NCBI RefSeq assembly: GCF_001613145.1
Contig: NZ_BDBU01000048.1
Span: 1 to 64,000 of the forward strand
Origin: Nocardia jejuensis NBRC 103114
Lineage (GTDB): Bacteria > Actinomycetota > Actinomycetes > Mycobacteriales > Mycobacteriaceae
DNA length: 64,000 nt
Direction: 5' to 3'
Shown in pieces: positions 50,551 to 59,300 of this stretch. Both the position numbers and the translations under genes were made by a program. The notes under the pieces are model-generated. The model did no database searches, was not told the DNA's origin, and saw nothing but the letters and a program-made list of their open reading frames with translations. The stretch's first letter is position 1. Each line of letters begins with the position of its first letter.

Positions 50551-52233
50551 GTGTCCGCACAATTGGATCTCGCCTACCGCACCCGGGCCATCGATTCGCT
50601 CGGCGACACCGAGATCGACGTCCTGGTGATCGGTGGCGGAGTCACCGGCGCCGGCGCGGCCCTGGACGCCGCCTCGCGCGGGCTGTCCGTCGCCCTGGTG
50701 GAGGCCCGCGACTTCGCGGCCGGGACCTCGAGCCGGTCCTCCAAACTCATCCACGGTGGCCTGCGCTACCTGGAGCAGCTCGACTTCGCGCTGGTGCGTG
50801 AGGCTTTGAAGGAGCGCGGGCTGCTGCTGAACAAGCTCGCGCCGCACCTGGTGCACCCGGTCTCGTTCCTGTTCCCGCTGCAGCATCGGGTGTGGGAGCG
50901 CGCCTACATCGGCGCGGGCGTCGCCCTGTACGACACCCTCGGCGGAGCGCGCTCGGTGCCCATGCACCGGCACCTGACCCGCACCAGCGCACTGGAATTG
51001 GCTCCGGCGCTCAAGGAAGACGCCATGACCGGCGCGATCCGCTACTACGACGCCCAGGTCGACGACGCCCGCCACACCATGATGCTGGCCCGCACCGCCG
51101 CCCAGCACGGCGCGACCGTGCTCACCCGCACCAAGGTCACCGGGCTGCTGCGCGACGGCGAACAGGTCGTCGGCGCGAAGGTCACCGACCTGGAAACCGG
51201 TCTGGAACACAGCATCCGGGCGCGCACCGTGATCAGCGCGACCGGCGTGTGGACCGATGACATGATCAAGATGACCGGCGTGGAGTACCCCTTCCACGTG
51301 CGCATGTCCAAGGGTGTGCACATCATGGTCCCGCGCGACCGGCTGAACATGGACACCGGCTTGATCATGCGGACCGAGAAGTCCGTGCTGTTCGTGATCC
51401 CGTGGGCCGAGCACTGGATCATCGGCACCACCGACACCGACTGGTCGCTGGACAAGAACCATCCGACCGCCAGCGCCGCGGACGTGCAGTACATCCTCGA
51501 TCACGTCAATTCGCTGCTGCGCGAACCGCTCACGCGCGCGGACATCGTCGGCACCTACGCGGGGCTGCGTCCGCTGATGACCGGTGCGTCCAAGCAGACC
51601 TCGAAGCTCTCGCGCGAACACGCGGTGGCCGAACCCGCTCCGGGCCTGTTCGTGATCGCGGGCGGCAAGTACACCACCTACCGCGTCATGGCCGGCGATG
51701 TGGTGGACGCGGCGGCCGAGCGACTGGGCAGCGATGTAGCTGTGTCGGTCACCGAGAACCTGCCGCTGCTGGGGGCCGTGGGCTATCAGGACATGCTCGC
51801 GAACGTGCGGGACGTCGCGGCGCGGGTCGAGTTGCCGGTGGCGACCGTCGAGCATCTGCTGGGCCGCTACGGGTCGCTGAGCGAGAACATCTTCGATCTG
51901 ATCGCCGCGGTTCCCGCACTGCGCGAACCGCTTCCGGGTGCCCCGGACTACCTCGCCGCCGAGGCCGTGTACGCCGCCACGCACGAGGGTGCGCTGCACC
52001 TGGACGACGTGCTGACCCGCCGGACCCGCATCTCCATCGAGGTGCCCGATCGCGGTTTGAAGGCCGCTCCGGAGATCGCGCGGCTGATCGCCCCGCATCT
52101 GGGCTGGGACGACGAGCGCACCAATGACGAGATCAACCGGTACTACGACCGGGTGCACGCGGAATTGGCCGCCAACGAGGCGTTCGACGACGAGGCGGCC
52201 AACGCGGCGCGCCTGATCGCCGCCAAGGTCTGA
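50551..52233 (+). CDS. glpD: glycerol-3-phosphate dehydrogenase (GlpD)
   Basis: A 560-aa FAD-dependent enzyme of the inner-membrane surface that oxidises glycerol-3-phosphate to dihydroxyacetone phosphate and passes electrons to quinone. It has the FAD motif GGGVTGAGAALDAASRGL, then GTSSRSSKLIHGGLRYLEQ (FAD and substrate contacts) near residue 60, and GTTDTDW near residue 290. The C-terminal domain of about 150 residues is the usual DAO_C part. The GTG at 50551 has AAGGAG eight bases upstream, 67 bp after glpK, so the two form an operon. Confidence 0.95.
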   Translation: MSAQLDLAYRTRAIDSLGDTEIDVLVIGGGVTGAGAALDAASRGLSVALVEARDFAAGTSSRSSKLIHGGLRYLEQLDFALVREALKERGLLLNKLAPHLVHPVSFLFPLQHRVWERAYIGAGVALYDTLGGARSVPMHRHLTRTSALELAPALKEDAMTGAIRYYDAQVDDARHTMMLARTAAQHGATVLTRTKVTGLLRDGEQVVGAKVTDLETGLEHSIRARTVISATGVWTDDMIKMTGVEYPFHVRMSKGVHIMVPRDRLNMDTGLIMRTEKSVLFVIPWAEHWIIGTTDTDWSLDKNHPTASAADVQYILDHVNSLLREPLTRADIVGTYAGLRPLMTGASKQTSKLSREHAVAEPAPGLFVIAGGKYTTYRVMAGDVVDAAAERLGSDVAVSVTENLPLLGAVGYQDMLANVRDVAARVELPVATVEHLLGRYGSLSENIFDLIAAVPALREPLPGAPDYLAAEAVYAATHEGALHLDDVLTRRTRISIEVPDRGLKAAPEIARLIAPHLGWDDERTNDEINRYYDRVHAELAANEAFDDEAANAARLIAAKV

Positions 52234-52386
52234 CCACCGACGGCGACCGATTCACCGACGGCGACCGGTTCACCGGCGATTCGGCGCCGGTGATAGCTCG
52301 GCACGGTGGCTGACTGGTCAGCGTCGGTGTCCGGGCGACGCCGGTGTCCGATTGTCTCCGAGTTCCGATCACTCATACACACGAAA

Positions 52387-52420
52387 AGCGCTGCGCCGGA
52401 AAGAGTTCCGGCGCAGCGCT
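52387..52420 (-). terminator. intrinsic terminator of the Cys-rich peptide gene
   Basis: A perfect 15-bp stem (AGCGCTGCGCCGGAA and complement) with a 4-nt loop is followed on the minus strand by TTTT-CG. It lies 32 bp past the stop at 52453 and could also stop glpD read-through from the other side. Confidence 0.85.
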
Positions 52421-52452
52421 CGGTCGTGTCCGCGATCTGGCGGCGGTGCCGA

Positions 52453-52674
52453 TCAGGCAGCGGTGTTGTAGTAGCAGGTGGTGCAGTACCAGCCGGTCTT
52501 GGAGTCGCTGCAGCCGCCGATGTGGATGGGTAGGTCCGGATAACGCTGCTGACACGTGGCCACGCAGGCGTCGAGTGTTCCGGTGCACGAGACCGGATCG
52601 GCGTGGGCGGCGGACGGTACGGCGAAGGCCATGAGCAGGCCCGCCAGGACCGCCGCGAGGCGAACGGCATTCAT
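52453..52674 (-). CDS. small secreted Cys-rich peptide
   Basis: A 73-aa pre-protein with a clear signal peptide (VRLAAVLAGLLMAFAVPSAAHA, cut near residue 25), leaving a mature peptide of about 48 residues with six Cys (SC, AC, TC, GC, YC, TC). The even number and spacing suggest three disulphides. Two Tyr-Tyr/Trp-Tyr pairs lie near the C-terminus. The ATG at 52674 has AAAGGA at ideal distance, and a strong terminator follows, both signs of a real gene. I do not recognise a family. It sits between glpD and glpF but on the opposite strand. Confidence 0.78.
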   Translation of the reverse strand: MNAVRLAAVLAGLLMAFAVPSAAHADPVSCTGTLDACVATCQQRYPDLPIHIGGCSDSKTGWYCTTCYYNTAA

Positions 52675-52864
52675 CGCGAATCCTTTCACACCAGCGTTTT
52701 CCAGGGTGTCCGCTGGATTTCCGAAGGCGATCCGAACTACCGAAATGAACGGTCGGGAATATCGTACGCGCGATTAGCGGGATAATTGCTGTATTGCGTA
52801 AGAAACCGTAAGGTCGGGATCAGTGTGGCCGCGACCGCGGTCAGCGCGAATCGGAGGGTCCTCC

Positions 52865-53695
52865 ATGAACTTCGGCTCGATCTTCGTCAGCGAGGCGTTC
52901 GGCACCGGGATCCTGATCCTGCTGGGCGCGGGTGTGGTCGCCAATGTGTTGCTGGGAAAGTCCAAGGGGTATGACGGCGGGTGGTTGCTGATCACCTTCG
53001 GATGGGGTCTCGGCGTATTCGCGGGCGTCTACGTCGCCTATAAGACCGGCGGGCATCTGAACCCGGCGGTCACCATCGGGAATCTGTTCGCCGACGCCGA
53101 TGAATACGCGCCGGGGATTCCGGTGACTGCCGCGAATACCCTCGCGTATCTCTCCGGACAGCTGACCGGGGCGTTCCTGGGCGCGTGCGCGGCCTACCTG
53201 GTCTACAAGCGGCACTTCGACGAGGAACCCGACGAGGGCAAGAAGCTGGGCGTGTTCGCGACGGGACCGGCGATCCGCTCGTACCGGTGGAACTTCGTCA
53301 CCGAGGTGATCGCCACCTTCGCGCTGGTGTACGTGATCCTGGCGTTCGGGCACACGCCGAGCGGACTGGGTCCGCTGGCGGCGGCGCTGGTGGTGGTCGG
53401 GATCGGCGCATCGCTGGGCGGACCCACCGGGTACGCGATCAATCCGGCCCGGGATCTCGGGCCGCGGATCGCGTACGCGCTGCTGCCCACCCGGCATGCC
53501 GCGGACGTGGCGCCCGAACGCATTCCGGCGGATATGGGCGCGGGGCGCTCGGGACAACGCGCCACCGAGGAGAACCCGGGGGCGCCGCTGGCCACCACGA
53601 AGAAGGACGCGGATTGGGCCTACGCCTGGGTGCCGGTGCTGGGTCCGCTGGTCGGCGGCGCGCTCGCGGGACTGGTCGCGCAGGTGCTGCTGTAG
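52865..53695 (+). CDS. glpF: glycerol facilitator / aquaglyceroporin (MIP family)
   Basis: A 276-aa inner-membrane channel with six helices and both NPA half-helix motifs (HLNPAVT near residue 65, INPARD near residue 194). The Asp after the second NPA and the GPTGYAINPARDLGPR context fit GlpF rather than a water-only aquaporin. The loop after the second NPA holds a hydrophilic segment of about 40 residues (Ala, Arg, Glu and Pro rich), longer than in E. coli GlpF. The ATG at 52865 follows GGAGGG. It completes the glycerol uptake and catabolism set here but has its own terminator. Confidence 0.92.
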   Translation: MNFGSIFVSEAFGTGILILLGAGVVANVLLGKSKGYDGGWLLITFGWGLGVFAGVYVAYKTGGHLNPAVTIGNLFADADEYAPGIPVTAANTLAYLSGQLTGAFLGACAAYLVYKRHFDEEPDEGKKLGVFATGPAIRSYRWNFVTEVIATFALVYVILAFGHTPSGLGPLAAALVVVGIGASLGGPTGYAINPARDLGPRIAYALLPTRHAADVAPERIPADMGAGRSGQRATEENPGAPLATTKKDADWAYAWVPVLGPLVGGALAGLVAQVLL

Positions 53696-53727
53696 CCGCA
53701 CGCCCGTCCCCACTCCGGTCTCACGAC

Positions 53728-53753
53728 CCCGGCCGCACGCGGCCGGGTTTTTT
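53728..53753 (+). terminator. intrinsic terminator after glpF
   Basis: CCCGGCCG and CGGCCGGG flank a 4-nt loop and are followed by six T residues, 32 bp after the glpF stop. A typical rho-independent terminator. Confidence 0.93.
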
Positions 53754-53864
53754 CTGCCCGGACCTGGGCCGCGGCGGGGATCCCGCCGGCTCGAGCAGCG
53801 AATGTCGGTGCGAGTTGCTAGCTTTCGCGGCGTATCGAGTTGAGCCAAGCATGGAGCGGGACGT

Positions 53865-55289
53865 ATGAGCGGCGGGGTCACCACCTATCTGGAACTGTCG
53901 GAAGACAGCGGGTCGGCACACAAGTTCTACGAGGTCATCGTCACCGGGACCCAGGTGTCCATTCGGTACGGGCGGATCGGGGACTCCGGACAGGCGAAGG
54001 TGAGTTCCTTTGCCACCGAGGCGAAAGCGCAGGCCGCGGCGGCCAAGAAGATCGGCGAGAAGGTGCGCAAGGGCTACGCGCCCGCCGTGATGGGCGCGCG
54101 GGCGAGCCGCTCGGTGACGCGACGCGCCATCGTGAGCCAGCGCTCCACCGCGAAATCCGCTCCGGTGCTGTGGAGCTTCGACTCGGGCGCGGCCGCGTTC
54201 GGCGTCTTCGTGGACGAGAACCGCTGCTGGGTCGGCAACGAGAACGGCGATGTGTTCACGCTGACTCCCGGCGGCGAGGTGACCGGACGATTCCGGTTGC
54301 CCGACGGCGTGAAATGCATTGTGGCCGACGATTTCTGGATCTATGCCGGATGCGATGACGGCCGGGTGTACGACCTGTCAGGAAAGGTGCCGCGCGCCGC
54401 CTACGACATCGCCACCAATGTGGACATCTACTGGCTCGACATCCACGACGGCACGCTCGGCGTCTCGGACTGCGAGGGCGGGCTCACCGTCATCGACCAC
54501 GAGGAGGAGTCGCTGTGGACGCGCCGCAGCAGCGGGAACTCCGGCTGGATGGTGCGCATCGACGACAGCGGTGTGTACCACGGACATTCGAACGGCGTCA
54601 CCAAGTACGACCTCACCACCGGCAACAACCAGTGGCAGGTGCGCACCGGAGGCGGGGTGCTGTTCGGCTGGCAGGAGTCCGACGCCGTGTACGCGGGCAC
54701 CAGCCACAACCAGGTGCGCATGGTGTCCAAGGACGGGCAGGCCGATCGCGCGTACCAGTGCGACGCGGCCGTATTCTCCTGCGCCACTTCACCCGACGGG
54801 CGCTACGTGTTCGCCGGGGACAACTACTCCTCGGTGTACTGCTTCGACTCCGCGGGGACCCGAGTCTGGAAGCTGGGCACCGGTTGCGGGTCGGCGTACT
54901 CCATGCAGTACCACGACGAGAAGCTGTACCTGGTCACCACCAATGGCACGCTGGCCTGCCTGGACGTGAGCGAGAGCGCCATTCACGACGCCGAGCAGGG
55001 GGTGCTGCCGCAGACGATGTCGGTGAAGGCTCCGCAGATGTCGGCCGTGATCCCCAGCACCACAGTGGAATCGGTGGCCGAGGCCGGTGACGGGATCGTG
55101 GTGGAGTGTGTGCAGGACGGGGTGAACCTGCGCGTGCACGTGGTGACGCCGGGGTACCAGTCCGGATGGAACGTGCAGTTCCCGCGCGATATCCGGCAGG
55201 CGGGGATGCGGTACGTGGTGGACTCGGTGTCCGAGTCGGCGCGGGGCGGTTTCTATCGGGTGCGGGGCGATATCCGCCGACTCGGGTGA
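53865..55289 (+). CDS. WGR-domain protein with beta-propeller-like repeats
   Basis: A 474-aa protein. Residues about 6-75 form a WGR domain (YLELSEDSGSAHKFYEVIVTG, then IRYGRIGDSGQ, with YGRIG at the WGR position), a nucleic-acid or PARP-associated module. The rest is a series of about seven blade-like repeats with hydrophobic-Gly patterns (for example FGVFVDENRCWVGNENGDVF, YVFAGDNYSSVYCFDSAGTRVW, LYLVTTNGTLACLD) of the PQQ/WD40 type. There is no signal peptide or catalytic motif. It is monocistronic between two terminators. WGR proteins in bacteria are poorly understood, and a scaffolding or sensing role is plausible. Confidence 0.88.
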   Translation: MSGGVTTYLELSEDSGSAHKFYEVIVTGTQVSIRYGRIGDSGQAKVSSFATEAKAQAAAAKKIGEKVRKGYAPAVMGARASRSVTRRAIVSQRSTAKSAPVLWSFDSGAAAFGVFVDENRCWVGNENGDVFTLTPGGEVTGRFRLPDGVKCIVADDFWIYAGCDDGRVYDLSGKVPRAAYDIATNVDIYWLDIHDGTLGVSDCEGGLTVIDHEEESLWTRRSSGNSGWMVRIDDSGVYHGHSNGVTKYDLTTGNNQWQVRTGGGVLFGWQESDAVYAGTSHNQVRMVSKDGQADRAYQCDAAVFSCATSPDGRYVFAGDNYSSVYCFDSAGTRVWKLGTGCGSAYSMQYHDEKLYLVTTNGTLACLDVSESAIHDAEQGVLPQTMSVKAPQMSAVIPSTTVESVAEAGDGIVVECVQDGVNLRVHVVTPGYQSGWNVQFPRDIRQAGMRYVVDSVSESARGGFYRVRGDIRRLG

Positions 55290-55316
55290 TCCGGGCGGTC
55301 CGATCACGCCCGGATC
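55288..55316. terminator. bidirectional hairpin between convergent genes
   Basis: GATCCGGGCG (55288-55297) pairs with CGCCCGGATC (55307-55316) around a 9-nt loop. It overlaps the end of the WGR gene stop codon and lies 18 bp from the stop of the convergent thioesterase gene. There is no U tract. Confidence 0.6.
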
Positions 55317-55334
55317 AGGTCGCCGCCGGGCGAA

Positions 55335-55835
55335 TTATGCTCCGACGCTGGAGAGTTCGCCCGGGGTCGCGCCGTAGCGCTGGAAGTGCGCGGCGGTGAC
55401 CTCCACGAAAATGGCTCGGCCGGTGGCGATCACGGTGTCGCCGTCGGTCAGCACGGTGTCGATGAAGAGTTTGCGACCCTCCCGGCCGCTGAGCACCGAA
55501 GTGACGATCAGTTCTCGGTGCAGCTGCGCGGGCGAGGCGAAATTGACATCCAGGTTCACCGTGACGGCGGGCAGTTGCAGGGGCATCAGGACCGAGCCGG
55601 AGGCCTCGTCCAGGGCCGCCGCGACGATGCCGCCGTGCGCGACGCCCGGCGCGCCCTGATGACGCTCGTCCATGGTGAAGGTGCCGACCACGGTGTCACC
55701 ACGCCGCTCGAAGGCGATCCGCGGCGACGCGGGATTCGAGGGACCGCAGCCGAAACAGTTCGCGTGATGCGGCGGGAACGGCCCCTCGGCCAGCAGGTCG
55801 CCGAGCGGCAGCGATGACGCGATGCGATCTTCCAT
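55335..55835 (-). CDS. PaaI-type hotdog thioesterase
   Basis: A 166-aa hotdog-fold protein expected to hydrolyse acyl- or aryl-CoA thioesters. The family motif GVAHGGIVAAALDEASG lies near residue 64 with the catalytic-region Asp/Glu, and the N-terminal HHANCFGCGPSNP block is common in actinobacterial members. Substrate is not predictable. It converges with the WGR gene and follows a small gene of unknown function by 65 bp on the same strand. Confidence 0.9.
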   Translation of the reverse strand: MEDRIASSLPLGDLLAEGPFPPHHANCFGCGPSNPASPRIAFERRGDTVVGTFTMDERHQGAPGVAHGGIVAAALDEASGSVLMPLQLPAVTVNLDVNFASPAQLHRELIVTSVLSGREGRKLFIDTVLTDGDTVIATGRAIFVEVTAAHFQRYGATPGELSSVGA

Positions 55836-55900
55836 GCCAAAAAGTTAACCCAGATTCACCTGATTGACCAGGTGGGGCCAGGAAGGCCGGGCCGGATCGC

Positions 55901-56122
55901 TCAGCGTGCGCCCACCACCGGTGCGAACGGCGCGTAGTCGCGTACATGCCCCTCGGCCCAATCCCAGAGGGACATCGGATCGACCGCCACCCCGCGCTGC
56001 AGCAGGAGACGCCAGCCGTAGCCCTGCTTCTCCCACATGTCACCATCGCGATCGACGTACAGTCCGTCTCTCGCGGGTTCGACTCCGGCGTCGCCGTATC
56101 CCCGAGGGAAATTCTGAACCAT
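55901..56122 (-). CDS. small protein of unknown function
   Basis: A 73-aa soluble, Trp/Tyr/Asp-rich protein (GLYVDRDGDMWEKQGYGWRLL in the middle, DPMSLWDWAEGHVRDYAPF near the end). The YVDRDGDMWEK pattern looks like a small beta-sheet fold. The ATG at 56122 has a GAGGAAGGGG site. It is probably co-transcribed with the thioesterase gene and divergent from the large SARP regulator. No family recognised. Confidence 0.7.
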   Translation of the reverse strand: MVQNFPRGYGDAGVEPARDGLYVDRDGDMWEKQGYGWRLLLQRGVAVDPMSLWDWAEGHVRDYAPFAPVVGAR

Positions 56123-56273
56123 GCCAACCAACCCCTTCCTCAGGTTGCTTCCACCCGAAAGTATCCGTCAGGGCTCTTCCGGTTCACTTCCGGTGGAGTT
56201 GGGCGGTACCGGCACACCGTTAGCTATACGAACTAGATTGCGTACCATGGGGTCTGTCGAGTGGAACGCGAGG

Positions 56274-56304
56274 TTCATAACTATTCGACAACTGTTCAGC
56301 AACC
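56274..56304. promoter_or_regulatory. SARP-type direct repeats
   Basis: Three copies of TTC followed by AAC-like ends (TTCATAACT, TTCGACAACT, TTCAGCAACC) begin at 56274, 56284 and 56295, that is one helical turn apart. SARP regulators bind such heptamer repeats spaced by about 11 bp. They lie 83-113 bp before the SARP gene at 56387, so they could be an autoregulatory site. Confidence 0.45.
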
Positions 56305-56386
56305 TTTTGGCGTCTCGGACTTTTTGCGAGATAGTGCTCTTCTTGCGGCGAACGTCCGGTTTGCTTTCGCGCTTCGAGGAGGGCCG

Positions 56387-59300
56387 ATGACGGGAGCGGA
56401 GCTGCGGGTCCTCGGACCCCTGCGCCTGTCGGTCTCCGGACGTGACGCCGCTCTCGGAACCCCCATGCAGCGCGCGGTTCTCGGCCGCCTCGTCGTCGCT
56501 CGAGGCCAGGTGGTCAGCACCGAACGCCTCGTGGAGGACCTGTGGGCCGGGCAACCGCCGGCCAAGGCGGCGGCCGTCCTGCAGGTGCACATCCACACGC
56601 TCCGGCGGCTTTTCGAGCCCGATCGGCAACGCCGGGCGCCGTCCCGGTTCATCGTGTCCGAATCATCCGGTTATGCCTTGAAGATCGCCGAGAACGCCGT
56701 GGACGCATGGCACTTCGAAGAACAGTTGCGCACCTATCAGGAACTGATCAGCAATCCGGAAACACGCCCCGACCCGGTTCGGCGCCGGGTCCTGCTCGAG
56801 ACCGCTATGAGCGAATGGCACGGTCCCGCGCTGGAGGCGTTCGCCGGTGCGGATTGGGCTGCCGCGGAGGCGAATCGACTCACCGATCTGTATCTCACCG
56901 CCGTCGAACTCGATGCGCACACCAAGCTCGAATTGGGCCGCTCCGGCGAAGTGGTGCTGGGATTGCGCCAGCTGTTCGAGGAGCGCCCGGGGCGGGAGGG
57001 GCTGGTTCGGCTGCTGGCATTGGCGCAGTATCGGCTCGGTCAGCAATTGGAGGCGCTCACCACCATCAGGCGGTCTCGCGAATTCCTCGCCTCCGAATTC
57101 GGGGTCGATCCGGGACCGGCGCTGCGTCGGCTGGAGACGGCGATCCTCACGCACGCCACGGAGCTCACTCCCCCGAGTCCGCGGCAGACGGACACCCGGC
57201 GCGGCGAGGCCGGACCGGCGCCGGCGGTGCAGCACCCCCCGCCCGCCGCCACGCTGCGCGACTCCGACATACCTTTTGCGACAGGATATTCCGCCGAACT
57301 CTCCGAACTCCAGTCCATCGCGGAGCAGGTCCGAGGCGGGCGACTGCGCCTGGCCTGGGTGGCCGGTGAGGCAGGCATCGGCAAAACCACCCTCGCCGAG
57401 ACCGCGCTGTCGGCGCTGGCCGGGACCGGATGGACGATCGCGAGCGGGAGCTGCCCGGAGATCGACGGTGCGCCGATGGCCTGGGCGTGGTCGGAGATCC
57501 TCGCCGACCTGGACGCCGGAACCTCGGCGGGCGCGCAGCCGCACACCGGCGACGCCTTCACCCTGTCCCGGACGATCGCCGAACGATGTAGGAGCGCGGC
57601 GACTTCCGCGCCCGTCGTGCTGTTGCTCGAGGACGCGCATCGCGCCGACAACGCGACCCTGCAGGTGCTGCGCCAGGTGACCAACTGGCTGCGGGAGGCA
57701 CCCGTGCTCGTGCTGGTGACCACGCGGCGTTCCGAGGCCGGGCCGGGCGTGCACAACACCGCCGCCGCGCTCGCCCAGCTCACCGCGGTCTGGCTGGAAC
57801 TCGGCGGTCTGGATCTGGCGGGCACCCGGCAGACCGCGCTCGCGGCCGGACTGCGGCCGATCGACGACGAGCTGCTGGCCCAGCTGCACGAACGCACCGG
57901 GGGGAACCCGCTTTTCGTCCGGGAACTCTCGAAATTGGCTGCCGCCCAGGGAAATCTCGATCAGGTGCCCGATTCGATCCGGGAGCTCATCGAGGACCGG
58001 ATCGCACAGCTGCCCGAGGGCGTCGCGGAAGTGCTGGGGCACATCTCGATCTGGGGCGAGGGCATCGAGCTCGGCATTCTCGGGCTGTGCTCGGGCATCG
58101 CCGAGGACACCCTCATCGATCTGGTCGCCGCCGCCGAGAGCGCGGGGCTGGTCGGCACCGGACGCAGCGGCAGCATCTCGTTCGAGCACAGTCTGATCCG
58201 CGACGCGGTGTACCTGAGCGTTCCGGCGCTGCGGCGCGGTCGAATGCACTGGGGCGCCTTGGAACTACTCGAATCGCTGGCCGACGAGTATCCGGTGGTG
58301 GCCCGCGATCCGGACGTGCTCGCCCGGCACGCCATGCTGGGAGCGAGCGCCGACACCGCCCGGATCGCCATCGACTACGTGTGCGCGGCCGCGCGATTGC
58401 GCATGGACCGGCGCATGCACAGCGAGACCGTCAGGCTGCTGCGCGCCGCAGTCGAACTGCACGAGATGGCCGGACACGATGCCGGGCACGCGGATCGCGA
58501 CGATCGAATCGCGTTGCTGGACAACCGGTGCGCCCTGGTCACCGCGCTCGCCTACGACAACAGGCACCGCGAGGCCAGGGCCGCACGCGGGCGCGCCCTC
58601 GAACTCGCCGACCGGCTCGCGGACGTCGCGCTCATCGACCGCGCGCTGACCTGCTGGCGCGCGCCGGTCATCTGGCCGACCCGTGAGTGGCGCGACACCG
58701 ATCACCGGATGCTGCAGTCGCTTTCGCACGCGCTCGCCCGTTACGGGGTCACCGAGGCGGTGACACGGCCGCTGTTCGCCGCGGCGCTGTCAGGGTCGGG
58801 GTCGAGGAGGTTCGGATCCGGAGCCGATCCGGCGTATCGGATGATGTCCCCGTACGGGCCGCTGATCGTCGCGGCCGGTGCGGGGCCGGCGGCTCTGAGC
58901 GACTCCGCGTGGGCCACGGTCGTATCGGCCGACTCGATGGCGCTCTCGGCGAACGCGGCGGATCCCGAAGCGGCGGCGGCAGCGGCCGCGACGGAATGGC
59001 CCTGGGACGAGGAGAACCCGGTGTGGCCGGTCGACGGCTCACCCGAGATGCTGGTCCGGCTGCTGGTCACCGCGACGTTCGAGCTGGGTCTGAGCGAGTA
59101 CGCGATCGGGCAGCGGATGGCGCGCTGGGCGCTGGAGTTGGCCCGGGAGGTGAACGACCCGGAATCGGTGTGCGCCGCGATCAATGCCCTGACTTTCCTG
59201 GAATCCGACTTCGGGCCCGAGTTCCGCTCGCTCACAGCGGAATTGGAACAGGCCGCGATGAAACAAAGCCTGGCCGAGTACGGGGCGCTGGCCCACTATC

